This document shows, one piece after another, positions 1 through 12,019 of a stretch of 64,000 bases of DNA; position 1 is the stretch's first letter, and every line of letters begins with the position of its first letter. The notes under the pieces were generated by a model, which was not told where the DNA came from, did not search any database, and saw only the letters and a program-made list of their open reading frames with translations. Position numbers and translations under genes: made by a program. Source of the stretch: Pohlia nutans (lineage: Eukaryota > Streptophyta > Bryopsida > Bryales > Mniaceae); assembly GCA_022496805.1 (NCBI GenBank), contig CM040090.1:7372001-7436000 (forward strand). The letters are read 5' to 3'.

Positions 1-870
1 ACGATCCACTCCCTTTATTTGTGTCGTAAAAAAAAAAAAAAAACGACGATCCACTGCATGTGTGTCGATGCATGTGTGAAAAAAATAAAATCTAGGAAAA
101 GTAAAGTTAAAAAAACATGGTTTTCGTTTCTCCTGTCGAATGATAAGACGTGTTCATGTGCATGATTGGATCGATCCGATCAGTGGAGCAGCAGGTTAGT
201 CATGCAGTGGCACGAAGAAATTGCTTACATGATCAGGTGGTGATTGAAATGGATCGATGTGGATCGGCAACAAACAACTGAAACCGGGACTGACAGTACA
301 AAAAAATTGACCTTTCATAAAGGCGATCAGACAGCCAGAGTGGCACAGAGAGCCGGGCGGACCACGGAGCTGGCTCGCCCGCCTACATCACCAGTACTCG
401 AGTTCACCTTTTCGAAGAGACGTGTCCAGCGCTGGCTGTAACGACGGCGATGCGAGGAACGTGACAGTCACAGCTAGAATTCTTATTTATTACCATTTTT
501 CTTATTATATTGAGGAGCGAGATCGGTTCGGCCAATGAAAAGGCGTTCTTTTCGTGTAAAAAAGGGGGAAAAATGAAAAGGTGAGCGGGTCCGCCAATGA
601 ATGTGCCGGGACCATCCATCCGTGGGATCGGAAAAGGAATTCTACTTGAGAGAATGGAATTCTACTCGCTGACTCACCTAAGTTCTAGAAAAGCCGAGAA
701 CATCTTTTTGGTATAAGTGCTCGTGCCAGGGCGAGTCTTTAAATGTCTCCAGTTCCTCCCCTTGGTCGGTCGATCAGTGGCTCAGGAGCTGCACGAGCAG
801 CTTGCGGCACTGATCTTCTCTCTGCTGAGAATCTGAGATGGGCCTGTAGAATTCGTTTTGTACCAGTTCT
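1..870. other. 5' flank of the MIR477 cluster, no gene seen
   Basis: I see no convincing coding sequence here; the short ORFs lack any recognisable motif. From about 715 the sequence starts to resemble the units of the downstream hairpin cluster: a GGGCGAGTCT box and a GATCTTCTCTC box recur before each hairpin. A TATA-like GGTATAAGTG near 710 could serve a primary microRNA transcript, but that is inference. Confidence 0.4.
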
Positions 871-995
871 AGCTCGTGGGGCGAGCCTATTTCCATCAAT
901 GCTTCCACTCCCTTAGAACTAGCTGCTGGTCAGTAGTACTGATCGATCTTCTCTCGCTGAGTCATTCGATATCGGCCGGAGGTTGCGGAGAAGAA

Positions 996-1126
996 GGCAG
1001 GAGTTTGTTTTTCTCCCTCAAAGGCTTCCAACAACAACAGTACACTGCAACTCTACTGCGACTTCAGTGTGCAGTGATGCAGGCCTGCTGTTGGATGCCT
1101 TGGTGGGAGAAGAAAAAGCTCCTGCC
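996..1126 (+). ncRNA. MIR477: MIR477-type microRNA precursor, copy 1
   Basis: A foldback of about 131 nt. The 5' arm contains CTCCCTCAAAGGCTTCCA, which I recognise as the signature of the plant miR477 family, at about 1013-1030 (likely mature RNA 1011-1031). The 3' arm (about 1088-1126) pairs with it over roughly 40 nt with about five mismatches or wobbles, and would give the star strand near 1090-1112. The terminal loop region contains ACTGCAACTCTACTGCG. In other plants miR477 guides cleavage of mRNAs, GRAS-type regulators among the reported targets; the target here is unknown. The first of three tandem copies, it probably shares one primary transcript with the next two. Confidence 0.82.
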
Positions 1127-1408
1127 ATTGGCGCTGGCCAGTTCCTTCACAGCGTTTCTTAGTATAGCTAGTTGAGCTAGTTCCCGTGAAACTGTCACGC
1201 TAGAGCTGTGAAACTGTACATGCACTCTGGCGTATGTACAGTCAAAATGTTACTCAATTAGTACATAATTTGAGCATTAGAATTCGTGGGGCGAGTCTCC
1301 ACGAGTCTACCTCGCAGCTGGTCAGTCCTCCAGTACTGATCTTCTCTCGAGCTGAGTGATTCGATATCGGCGTAGAAACGTTTGTGAAGAAAGGAGATTG
1401 AAGAATCA

Positions 1409-1522
1409 GGCAGGAGTTTGTTTTTCTCCCTCAAAGGCTTCCAACAACATCAGTACACTGCAATTCTACAGCAGTGATGACGGGTGTTGGATGCCTTGGT
1501 GGGAGAGGAAAAAGCTCTTGCA
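1409..1522 (+). ncRNA. MIR477: MIR477-type microRNA precursor, copy 2
   Basis: A second foldback, 413 bp after copy 1. Its 5' arm carries the same 21-nt mature segment (about 1424-1444) without a change. The 3' arm (about 1483-1522) pairs with it, and the loop is shorter than in copy 1. Its flanks repeat those of copy 1, including a GATTCGATATCGG box about 45 bp upstream, so the unit arose by tandem duplication. The paired arms are far better conserved than the loops, as expected for a functional microRNA. Confidence 0.82.
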
Positions 1523-1902
1523 ATTGGCAGTTTGCACCAGCTCTTTCAAGAAGGTTCTGCTCGTAGCAATCGCCGCCAGCAGTTTGATTCCGGCGTCGCT
1601 TATTTCAGTACTCGTGATTCAACTATCACGCTTGCGATAGATTTGTGACTCGCTCCAGACTTTACGTGCACCCTGGCGCATACATCTGACGGCATTATAT
1701 ATTAAGCTGCGGCTCATATATATGGCTGTTTCGCGTAGTTGACCGAAGCCTCGGATCTACACCGGTTTGTGGCGCCATTTTACATGAAGAGTATGACAAT
1801 TCTCTGTAATTTAGAAAATGAATTACTCTCGCTGAGCGATTTGATATCGGCTGCAATGAGTGCGTCGAAACGTGTGTGGATGGTTGCGAATAAGGAGAAG
1901 AA

Positions 1903-2041
1903 GGCTGCAGGAGTTTGTTTTTCTCCCTCAAAGGCTTCCCACACCATCAGTACACTGCAGTTCTATTGCGACTCAATTTGAGTCCGCAAGCAGTGACGAC
2001 GGGTGTTGGATTCCTTTGTGGGAGAGGAAAAGGCTCTTGCC
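1903..2041 (+). ncRNA. MIR477: MIR477-type microRNA precursor, copy 3
   Basis: A third foldback, 494 bp after copy 2. The mature segment (about 1921-1941) matches copies 1 and 2 except for A to C near its 3' end (CTTCCC for CTTCCA), outside the seed region. The 3' arm, with TTGGATTCCTTTGTGGGAG, pairs with it, and the loop is the longest of the three. This could be a variant family member or an early sign of decay. Confidence 0.75.
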
Positions 2042-2165
2042 AATTAAATGTTGGCGCCAGCGAGTTCGATTCCTTCCACTAGTTGAGTACCCGAGAAACT
2101 GTTACGCTTGTGAAAGGTCAGTGACTCCAGACTTTACGTGCACCCTGACGGCATTAAGTAAATAG

Positions 2166-3486
2166 TTAAGCTACGGCTCATATTGCAGTTTCAGTCGCCC
2201 AGCTGACTGAAACCTCGCCATTTTATGTAACGAGTGTGAGAATTCTGTCATTTTGTTGTTGACTCCGCCTTTTGCTAGAAAATGCCTGTAAGTTTGTTAA
2301 CACTGACGCAATGCTTGAACATCTGATCCACAGCTATGGCGAGTGACTAGTGCAGATCAAATTCCTGCAATCAAGTAGAACTGCACCGGCGGCAGAGGCA
2401 ACGTACGAAACTCCACTATACAGTAGCTAGCTGGGTGGCTCCAATTCCTTAGTTTTGAGTTTTAGTCTCGTATAGTGCTCGCAAATGGCTGTTTGCACAT
2501 CACCGATTCCTTGTCTTCTCTAATCTCGTGGTTTTTTGTTTGAGTCTTGCTGTGTCGGTATGACATCACATCTTGAATCCAGTTGCAGTTTGATATTGTG
2601 GTCGTTCTTCTGCTTTGACAGAGAGTGTACTAGTAACTCGAGATGGCGAATATCGTGAGAGCAGATGCAGCAAGACTCTCTCCAGCACTCCCAGATGATT
2701 TTCATGTAGTTTAGAGAGGTGACCTTTTCTGGACTCTTCAATTTTTGAGAGTCCTCAGCATGTCATAAAAAGATGCTTGTTGTGAATTGGATGCTTGTAT
2801 TGATGGGCGTCTTTGTCTGTGGTGTATTTTCTGTTTCGTAGCAGGTACATTAAAGTGTTTGCCAATGCTCTTCCTAGACATAATTCTCTCTTCAAGTCCA
2901 TATTTTGGAGATCTATGGCTTTTTAGAGCGTCGCCAGTTTATAACTGTGGACCCTCTTCTCAACTGCAATGCTCCATGTGTCTATGATTCCTCAGTAACT
3001 CATGACTATTCTGCCCCTCAATTTGCAAGAATGTAGGATATGAGGTGTTCGTTTGAGTAGTAGTTTGATTATCAGTTATGCCAGTCCTGCTTCATGTAAC
3101 ATCAAGAATGTGATTGTGATATTAATTGATATTGCAATAGAGCGAGAAAATAATCGTTGTAGTCTTCTTCGTCTTTGTTTTAGAATGTGAATCCTTCATG
3201 GTGATGTAGTGCATCTAAATATCTTGTTTTTTTATGGTCATTCATCGTCTATCCAGTTCCCACTCAAGATTGATACCACATCCAAGTGTCTCACTGACTT
3301 TGGCTAAAAATGGTGAATTTTTCAGATATGTTTTGAAGATTGGAATCTTGAGTTTACTCATTTAGTGCGAAAGCTGAACCATTGTTGAACCTGGTTTTGG
3401 CTATGAGTGAACTCTATCAGTTACCAGTACCTAGAAACGACTTTGGCTGATGTTCTGTTTACTGTGGGTCACAGTATTTAAATATA
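2166..3486. other. Spacer, no gene seen
   Basis: Base composition is balanced to AT-rich. I found no protein motif, structural RNA or transposon end. It could hold the 3' part of a long primary microRNA transcript. Confidence 0.4.
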
Positions 3487-3490
3487 TTAA

Positions 3491-4695
3491 CCCCTAAAGG
3501 ACCAAGTGTCCTAACTAGGACATTTAGAGAATCGGGTAGGTTCCGGTGAACACATTTTTAATCGAATTTTGAAGGAAATTTAATAGTAGATTCCCCAATG
3601 TGCCACGAAAATGGGGATTTTTTTTTTTTTGAATTCCGACACTGTATGTGAAAGTTATGAGGGGAAATGTGTTTTTTTCGGGAGAAAGGGCAGTGGGGCA
3701 GTAGAGAAATAGTTGAATTTTAGGGGGGGGCATCAAGATGGGCGGTGTGTGGAAAATGGGGTGGACTGTAGGGGGCAGAAGACCACCCCGTTTTCCAAGC
3801 TCATAAAATAATTTTAAAATAATTTTTTTTTTAAATTTAAATAATTTTTTTTATTAAAAATATTATTTTAAACTGAAAAGTATTATTTTAAATTAAAAAT
3901 ATTATTTTAAACTAAAAGTTCAATTTCATAATTAAAAATATTATTTAAAAATTTGAAAAATAAAATTATTTTTTAAAATAAAAAATAAAAAATAAAAATC
4001 GTTCAATGAGGGACTGCCACGTGGCAGTGTACCTTGAGAGTTAGTGGGGTCATGAACATTGGAATGGGTTGGCACTTCAATTCCCTTCCTCCACCCTTTA
4101 TTTCCCCCCTAACCCCCAAAATTCTTAGAAAATGTGCTACATGTCTTCTAAAACTTGGAGATTTATTTTTTTTTCAAATTTTTTTTTGCCATTTTGTAGA
4201 GGGTGGAATGCACATGTGTTTGACCGCTCGGATTTGTATTTTAAATAAAGAAAGTCGAGAATATTGCAATTCCAAAAACATATAGTCTTTTCTGAACTTT
4301 TAAACCCCAAACAAGTGCAAGGTGTTATTCAACATCCTAAACATCTCCAAACGCAACGAAAATTGGTACACAACTAAGTAACATCATATAGAATGTGAAA
4401 GTGAAGTGCGACAAGTTTCGGTAGTGAGGTTTTTTTGATGTAGATGTGGTCAAACGCATTTGAACTTTTCGGGCATGTGTTTTTTTGGGGTGTTTTTTTC
4501 CATCAAACGCAATTATCTTGCAATCCGTGCGGTCAAAATGAACGAAATTTGTTGTGTATGTTTTTCAAATAGTTTAGGACAAGATCTTACGGTTAGAAGG
4601 TAAAAAATAACATTCTTTTGGATTTTTTGCATGGGGGAGTAAAAATGGCAGCATTGGAGTGTTTTTGGAGGAAAAACACTCCGGTCCTTTAGGGG
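3491..4695. mobile_element. TTAA-flanked piggyBac-like non-autonomous element, 1.2 kb (E1)
   Basis: TTAA at 3487-3490 and again at 4696-4699 flanks an element starting CCCCTAAAGGACC and ending in its exact complement (13-bp inverted repeats). The interior is AT-rich and non-coding. A small hairpin, GTCCTAACTAGGAC (3508-3521), lies 17 bp inside the left end. TTAA duplications with CCC-starting ends are the piggyBac hallmark; membership in that superfamily is inferred from the ends alone. Confidence 0.75.
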
Positions 4696-4699
4696 TTAA

Positions 4700-5370
4700 T
4701 CACAATTTATTGTACTATTCATTACAGTGAAGGTAGAGGGCTCCAAAACCAATATGGTTCTAATTTCAAAAGAATCTAGGTACAATAATCATCTTAAAAT
4801 CTAAATCTACATAGACCATAGATAGCTTATCATTTTGGTCAATATCCTGTACGAGCTCTATGATATAGTGCTTAGATTTGTGTTCTAAAATAAATGCACG
4901 TTTTGATTCTCTTGGAATTAGAACCCTGTTGGTTTTGGAGCTCTCTACCTTTGATGCGTTCTATGTTTGCTTTTAGAGATGTTACATCATTTTCCATCAT
5001 TTTTTTTGAAAAAGTGAGGAAATTTATGTATATATTTAAAACAAATATCAATTTCTTATTGTGAAATGATTTTTATTTTAATATTGAAAATTAAATGCAA
5101 GTACATTAAGGCCTGCAAAAAAATCAATTCACTTAATCAATTTGAAAGGGAAATAAATTGAGTGCAAAAAGCATACATAATGTGTCTTTCATCCCTTGGT
5201 TGGATTTGAGTGTTGCTCAAATGCTAACTATGGGTGAAAGAGATCGTTTGTTGAAATGGATTTTTTTGTGTTTTTGTCCCAAAACAATATTATGAAATAT
5301 GAAATATGAAAATGTTATGAAATATTACAGAAGGAAATTTGCACAAATAGTATATAATGTTTAATGTGTG
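4700..5370. other. AT-rich spacer, no gene seen
   Basis: No coding, RNA or transposon signal is recognisable. Two similar strings near 4740 and 4925 (ACCAATATGGTTCTAATTTC and the inverted AATTAGAACCCTGTTGGTTT) may be ends of a decayed foldback element. Confidence 0.35.
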
Positions 5371-5800
5371 ATACGCCACCCAATCATAATAGTAAAATCT
5401 TATTGATTAGACATTGTGATCTCTTTCACCCATGAAGTGATAGGCTTGGAGCCATATAAATGTTAAACAAAATGTTTAAGACAATAGAAAAGAAAAAGAG
5501 GAAAAAGTGTGCACAAATGATAATTAAAATTTACCTCATGACACATCACCCAGCCATAGAAGTGAGATAAATTTTGCGATCTCCTTCATCCACCAAGCCC
5601 AATCAAAGCATAGATTTGGAGCTATAGATGCTATACAAAATGTATAAGAGTCCAATAGAAAAAATAAAATAAAAGGAAAAGATGCATACAAATGGAAAAT
5701 AATGTTTGTTGTGTGACATGCCACCCAACCATAGAAGTGATAAATCTTGTGATATCCTTCAATCTCCAAGCCACCCAACCATAAGGTAGAATGTTTATAA
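5370..5800. repeat. Dispersed repeat with CACCCAACCATAGAAGTG motif
   Basis: Three degenerate copies of a block run GACATGCCACCCAACCATAG, AAGTGA-GATA, TTGTGAT-CTCCTTCA. The block recurs at 6790-7370 and, inverted, at 43520-43620. ORFs here on the minus strand follow the repeat and have no recognisable domain. Confidence 0.5.
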
Positions 5801-6245
5801 ACCTAAATAATATGGTTTTTTGCATTTTTTAAATCTTTTGTAAGTGAGGAATGGATTTTCCGAAAAAAAGGAAAAGGGAAGTTGAATAATGAAAGTGTCT
5901 CTCTGTGAAAATACCCAATAATATTTTTGTTGCAAAATTCTAAAGTGGAAAGCCACTGTGCAACCCCCTAGTCGTGCTACAGTTTCTTGAAAACCAAACA
6001 CATGTGTCCGTAATACAAGACAATAGAACACAAAAACCAAGAATTTAATTTGCCTTAAACAGTGCAAGATTCCACTAAAATTTCCACTAAATATGTGACA
6101 AGACACTACAATATTTTGAGTTGATCATAAGGGAGGTTTAGCTTCCAAGTCAAGCCTTCGCCATTTCAAGCACAATCTAGATCTCCATTATCGAGCATTA
6201 TTGGTTTATAGACATCCTAACTTAAAAGTGGGTTAGATATTATGA

Positions 6246-6790
6246 TCTCCTTCACGGCTTCATCTTCCAATCTATGTTGTGATCTTTTTCAACTATCTCC
6301 TTCACCGCTTCACCCTCCAATCTATGTTGTGATCTCCTTCAACTACCAACCTCCTTCACGGCTTCACCCTCCAATCTATGTTGTGATTTACAATTACCAA
6401 TCTCTTTCACGGCTTCACCTTTCAATCTATGTTGTGATTTCGTTCAACTGCTAATCTTCTTTACGGCTTCACCCTCCAATCTATGTGGTGATCTTTTTCA
6501 ATTACCAATCTCCTTTACGGCTTCACCCTCCAATCTATATTGTGATCTCCTTCTACTACCAACCTCCTTCACGGCTTCATCCTCTAATCTATATTGTGAT
6601 CTACAATTACCAATCTCTTTCACGGCTTCACTCTCCAATCTATGTTGTGATTTCCTTCACCTACTAGCCTCTTTTATGGCTTCACCCTCCAATCTATGTT
6701 GTGATCTACTTCAACTACTAGTCTCTTTTATGGCTTCACCCTCCAATCTATGTTGTGATCTTCTTCAACTACTAATCTCTTGCTTCCATT
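6246..6790 (+). repeat. 54-bp minisatellite, about 10 copies
   Basis: The unit is built from CTCCTTCACGGCTTCACC, CTCCAATCTATGTTGTGATC and TCCTTCAACTACCAA. Full units measure 54 bp (for example 6297 to 6351), and some copies lack about 6 bp. Because 54 is a multiple of three, reading frames stay open for 60-70 codons and give a repetitive SRLHPPIYVVISFNYQ pattern. I regard this as a consequence of the repeat, not a protein gene. Confidence 0.75.
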
Positions 6791-7370
6791 AAGTCACTCA
6801 ACCATAGAAGTAAGATAGACATTGATGTAATCTCCTTCACCCACCAAGCCAAATAACCATAGAAGTAGATTAAATATTATGATCTCTTTCACCCAACAAA
6901 TCCCGGCCACGATAGAAATAAGATAGATATTGATGTGATCTCTTTCACCTTCCACTCTATGTTGTGATCTCCTTTATGCTACAAATCTCCTTCACCTACC
7001 AAATCATCCAACTATAGAAGTGAGATAGACATTGTGATCTTCTTCACCCACTAAACCTTCATCAACCAATCTATGGTGTGATCTCCAAGTTTACTTGCCA
7101 ATCTCCTTCACTCATCAAGCATTCACCAACCAATCTACGTTGTGATCTCCTTTACCTGCCAATCTCTTTCATCTATCAAACAACAAGCCAATCAACTATA
7201 GAAATGGGATTGATGTTGTGATCTCAAGTTTTTGTTCTCAAGTTCCTTCAGCCATCAATCTCAAGTCCAATTTAAGTTGTGATCTCCTTCACGTACCACT
7301 CTTTCACCCGCCAAACCAAACAATAGACTTGGAATCTAACGCACTTGATTCATGATTATAGAAGTGAAAC
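6790..7370. repeat. Degenerate continuation of the minisatellite
   Basis: Mixed, diverged units alternate CTCCTTCACC, ACCATAGAAGTGAGATAGA and ATGTTGTGATCTCC. They link the 54-bp array to the dispersed repeat at 5370-5800. No coding signal is seen. Confidence 0.5.
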
Positions 7371-8119
7371 AGACCGACCAAATCAACTAAAGATTTGAAC
7401 TTGAAACCTTTACTTTCATAAAGTCCAACCTTCATTAATTTTCGAAATACTCTAGCTAGATTCATGTTCAAGAGCCACACTTTTAAGCTTATTGACTTTA
7501 GTTAAAGAATATTCAATATTATCTCTTTTATTGAAATAGTGAACATTGTTTCCAAATGAAATATTGTTCACAAGTATGGCGACAATGGAATAACAAAAAA
7601 GCCTTACTTTTATTATCAAATATCAATATCTCTACATTGAAGGGTTCGTTTTTTGTTTCTTAAACAAAATTTTGATTTTTTAGATTTACATAATTCTTTT
7701 TTTCAAGTAACTATTTAACTAAATTTGGAGCAATACTAGTGTATGTGTACAACATTTCAATATATAAACATTTTCTTAAACATAATTTTTTGTATAGTTT
7801 CCAACAAATACTAGTTCTATATTGAAATCAACGAATCACAAAATTTAAATGTCACAATTATGGTTAATGTTGCACTTGATATGTCGTTTAATTTACTTTA
7901 CATTGATATATTATCTACATCCATTTGACATTATGTATAATAAAATGAAATGAGATTGATAATATTTATGTGTAGTAATGTTAAAACGAACAATGTGTCT
8001 TGAACAACTATCTCATTTTTAGGATTAATGAAGTCTTATTTATGTCTTATTCTACTCTCGCTTCTATTTTATTATGGCATTGATAAATAAAGTTTAAATT
8101 TTTTCTTAGAAATGAAGTG
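7371..8119. other. AT-rich spacer, no gene seen
   Basis: No motif, RNA or transposon end is recognisable. Confidence 0.4.
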
Positions 8120-8123
8120 TTAA

Positions 8124-8647
8124 CCCCTAAACGTTTAAACGACCATTTTCTGGTCGCTGCCTAAAATAACAACAATATTTTTTGAAAAAATAAAAAATGT
8201 TTTAAAATAACACGACAAGTCTACTTTCCAATCCAATTTAAATTATGTCAATCTCAGTTAAACTCCACCTAGAAGAATTTTTCAAAGTAAATCACTTCAA
8301 CATTGTCTTCGTGTTACAAAATTTGCTATTTGGAGAAAGTAATGATGTTCCCTCCATCATTTCTTTTTCTTTTTTGAAGTTTACAATAGATAAACCAAAT
8401 TTAACCAATCATGCTAAATTCAAAACTCTAAAAGTGAAAATTAGAATTTGCACAAATTTTCAAAAGTTAATGCTTTTAAATTCATTAAAAATATATCTAA
8501 AGTTATTTTTGGAAGTTTGACCATACGGATAATTTGTAGAGATGGTGTCCTACATTTTTTCTATTGAACCAAACTTCATCAAACATATGGAAGGCACATA
8601 TTATAACATATCTATGTTTTGTCCAATACCCCTTGTGCGTTTAGGGG
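8124..8647. mobile_element. TTAA-flanked element, 524 bp (E2)
   Basis: TTAA at 8120-8123 and 8648-8651. The ends are CCCCTAAACG and its complement (10 bp). A hairpin, GACCATTTTCTGGTC (8141-8155), lies just inside the left end. Closely related copies lie at 45618-46157 and 57957-58501, with the same interior order. The interior open frame at 8245-8520 is low-complexity and carries no domain. Confidence 0.8.
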
Positions 8648-8744
8648 TTAATGTCAATAGGATTGCAAATAGTTTATCTTGATTATGATATATGTTATAT
8701 AAAACCATAATTAGATTTCTTAAATTTAAAAAAAAAATGCTTAA

Positions 8745-10009
8745 CCCTTAAAGTTTGCAAGGTAATCAACAATTTTATGATGTATAAAAATGTCTTATGA
8801 AACAATCCTTGAAAGGAAAATTTAGTGACAAATTTTGAACAAAAGTTGTCTATTAGGATCCACAAATTACATCTGTATAGTTAAATGTGAAAATATCATC
8901 ACCAATAAATTTATTCAATACAATTTAGTATACAATATATATTTTAGTTGAAAGGAATTCTTTTTTAATTTTATAGGAGGATGTCCAATTTTAACTAATC
9001 ATACCAAATTTGGGCAATAATTAGCTTGGGGTATCACTTTTTGGACACATTAAATAGGTTATTTTTGTTTAAAACCTCCAAAGTTTGCCTAATTTGTTCA
9101 TTTTGATCAAGTAAAAAGACCCTAAAATGAAAAAAATAAAATACTGCACCTCAATGGAATCAAAATGTATATATTCAAAGAGTTTCTATTAAAAAATATA
9201 TTTATTTTGGATCCATTCATAGATGTGTAAAAAAATGCTGAATTTTGGGATTTGCAAGCTGCATGTGCACAATTCATTAATTTTTTTGATGATAAAATAA
9301 ATTATTTTGTACTCTACACAATTAGATGTAGGTCATATTCAAAAATAATATTAATTTTTTTTTTGATATTCCATTTGCTTGATTTCAGGGATTCTAGGTG
9401 AGTGGGACATAACTTACTTTTCAACTAAAAAATCAAATAAAATTACTTAAAAATCTTTGATTGTAATCAAATTTTTTTCCTTGATACGTTATAAGTGTAG
9501 AAAACTAAAATCACATTTAATGAAGTCTTACTTTATTAAAATTAAAAAATATGTTTATTTGACACACCAGCACATAGTGCAATTGTTCTGAAGATAGCTT
9601 TTTTGGGTACCCCAACCATACCATCACCCTTAAATTTGATTAATTTTAAAATATTTCAAAATTTTACTACACATCAAATTTTGGCATTTCAAAACTAATT
9701 TTTTTGTAACCCCGGGCTTTGATGATCAAAACACTATATATGATGATATTTTCAAATTCAACTAATTCTCACTTACATTTTAAAATTCTTTCTTGGATCT
9801 CTTTTTAAATTTTTTTTGGCAATATGCTTTCATTCCACAATTTTTGAAAAAATCGTGCAATTTGTTTTGTGAATTTGTACGGTCAAAATGTTATTCAAAT
9901 AGTACACTAATCAAGAAAAATCTAAATGAATGAAAAATAACAACTTGAAGTAGTTACATATATTTTTTATTTCCCATTTTGCTTGTTGGAGCCATTTCAA
10001 CTTTAGGGG
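8745..10009. mobile_element. TTAA-flanked element, 1.27 kb (E3)
   Basis: TTAA at 8741-8744; on the right TTAT at 10010-10013, probably a mutated copy. Ends are CCCTTAAAGTT on the left and the complement of CCCCTAAAGTT on the right. The interior is AT-rich and non-coding. Confidence 0.6.
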
Positions 10010-11134
10010 TTATTCCTTGCGGAAAAACCACAAAGTCATTTACATCTTGTATTTGATTATTAAAAGTAACTCGATTCTTTGTGACTTCTTGTTGGATCTA
10101 AGCAAAATTTAAAATAAAACTAATATGACCTTTCACTAATTTGAACTAATAATATATTCATAATATATTTAAACATCCTGCTTTATTTGTTTTTGTGAAT
10201 GCTCTTTGGGCCTTTAGATCTATTTTTGACGCTAAGATCTAAAGGATCAACACTGATCTCATCTAACTCTCACATTACACACACCAAGACTTTTATTATA
10301 TGCTCTATGCAAATTTCCCATATGGTGTCATTGTTGTCATCATTCTCAATATAATAATTGTTGTAGTTTTTGAACACGCACTCTAAATTAGCCACATGAC
10401 ATATTCTCTCTTTCAAATTATGATCTCAAAATTACCTTTTATACAGTAGTACCTTAACTACATCAGGAATTTCCGACCCCACTGATTCTGCACTGATTCA
10501 GTGCGTTTATCGTTAAACATTGATTCCGCACGTCATACGTGCATTTAGAAGTGTCGTTACGGTACGGAAATGACATGCATTACTAGAGTGTCGATACAGT
10601 GTCTTTTCAATGATTATCAAAAAAGTGTTGTTTCCGCACGAAAGTCGTGCTTGATGGAATCCGTGCGTTAATAGTGTATTTACATCACATGGCTGATAAG
10701 ACACGGATAACGTGCGGTTTTAGTTAATGCGAATTCAGTATCGTATACGTATCATATTAATGCCATTTACTATATTCGTGCGATTTTAGTATCTATTATA
10801 ATGCAAATTGTTTTCGTACGACATCCGTGTACAATATTTTAATATATATTTTGGAATCTTTTGGAATCTTTTGGAATCTTTCAAAATATTTTATATTATT
10901 TTGGAATATTTTGGAATATTCCAGGAATCTTCTTTAAATTATACTTCCGGTTTAATTTCCCAAAACATTTTTAGATCTACATTTATAGAGTTTAGAAGCA
11001 ATACACATTAAAATTTCAAAGAAATAACATTTTATATTTTTAAAATTCAAATTTGGTATTATTGGTTATCATTGTACTTTTCATCATAGAAGCAAAACAA
11101 AATAGCTCACAACCACCACGATTTTGGCAAAAAA

Positions 11135-11450
11135 TAAATAAATTCAAAATATTATGAAAAAAATCCTAGATATAGAAAACGTCCTGCATAATCTAGTGCA
11201 AAAAAAAATTCGGAATTTTTTTTTTTTCACATAGTTAAAAACATTCAAAATCCGCTGAAAAAAAAAAGAACAGCTCACAGCCATGATCTGCCATCACGAT
11301 TTTGGCAAAAAATTAAAAAATTAAAAAAATTATGAAAAAAATCCTAGATATAGAAAACGTCCTGCATAATCTAGTGCAAAAAAAATTTGGAAAAAAAGTT
11401 TTTTTCACATAGTTAAAAACATTCAAAGTCCGCTGAAAAAAAAAGTTCGA
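11135..11450 (+). repeat. Direct duplication inside the 1.56-kb element
   Basis: Two copies (about 11135-11270 and 11315-11440) of a block contain ATCCTAGATATAGAAAACGT, CTGCATAATCTAGTGC and CACATAGTTAAAAACATTCA. The second is nearly identical to the first. Confidence 0.7.
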
Positions 11451-11485
11451 TAATTACCAAAAGAGTTCCATTCTATGCATGAAGA

Positions 11486-11560
11486 GTTTGAGGTGGTTTG
11501 GTGGTTTCGAACTTGATTGTCAACCGGGAGGTTGAGAGTTCAAATCCCACCGTTGGCGAT
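11486..11560 (+). ncRNA. tRNA-like (SINE head-like) segment
   Basis: The segment has an A-box-like TGGTTTGGTGGTTTCGA, an anticodon-like TTGTCAA and a B-box-like GAGAGTTCAAATCC with tRNA-like spacing, followed by CCACC. A stable full cloverleaf is not evident, so it is more likely a tRNA-derived retroposon head captured inside the surrounding element than a working tRNA gene. Confidence 0.4.
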
Positions 11561-12019
11561 AGAGCTTGGGAAGCTATGGTGGGCCCCACCGCACGTGCGG
11601 GCAATTTCCGTGTAGTTGAAGTGGGTAGCGAGGAAAGTAATTATTTTATATTATTTTATTTTATTTAATATTTTTTAATAATACTATTTTGATCAAATTT
11701 AGATATAAAAAGAAAATAATATCTAGATATGGAAAAGATGATGTCGCACGAAAAATGCACTGAATCAGTGTAGTTTTAAAGACGATTAAAACACGACATT
11801 TGACGACTATAAAGAGTGCTGAATTCATACGTTTTCAACAGATGTATCAATCGTGTCGAATCAGTACTATATCCGCTTGTACGAACATCGTGTTATATCA
11901 GTGTAGTTGCGATGAACGACGCACCGATGCGGAATCAGTGCGAAAATCGTACAAACCCTTGAAATATCGGAAATCGCACTGAATCAGTGCAGAATCAGTG
12001 GGGTCCGAAATTCCTGATG

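Larger units (their letters stand above)
940..2165 (+). repeat. Tandem triplication containing the MIR477 hairpins
   Basis: Three units of roughly 400-490 bp. Each has the order CTTCTCTC-GCTGAG box, GATATCGG box, hairpin, then a tail with an ACTTTACGTGCACCCTG-like string (copies 2 and 3) or a related GTACATGCACTCTGG string (copy 1). A partial unit without a hairpin lies near 810-900. Reading frames across the units come from the repeat and are not treated as genes. Confidence 0.7.
10461..12019. mobile_element. 1.56-kb element with 45-bp terminal inverted repeats
   Basis: The first 45 bp (starting CATCAGGAATTTC) recur inverted at the right end, with about one mismatch. Inside both ends are many scattered copies of short motifs (CACTGATTC, GTGCG, GTACGA), like the subterminal binding arrays of hAT or CACTA elements. 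The middle holds a direct duplication and a tRNA-like segment. No transposase is present and no clear target duplication is found, so the superfamily is undetermined. Confidence 0.65.

Noticed and set aside
6242..6667. Two repetitive ORFs with an 18-residue repeat
   Set aside because: A product of the 54-bp array, whose length is a multiple of three; no start context or flanking gene signals.
6246..7370. Resemblance to a CRISPR array
   Set aside because: Units follow each other without unique spacers, and the window is plant nuclear DNA.
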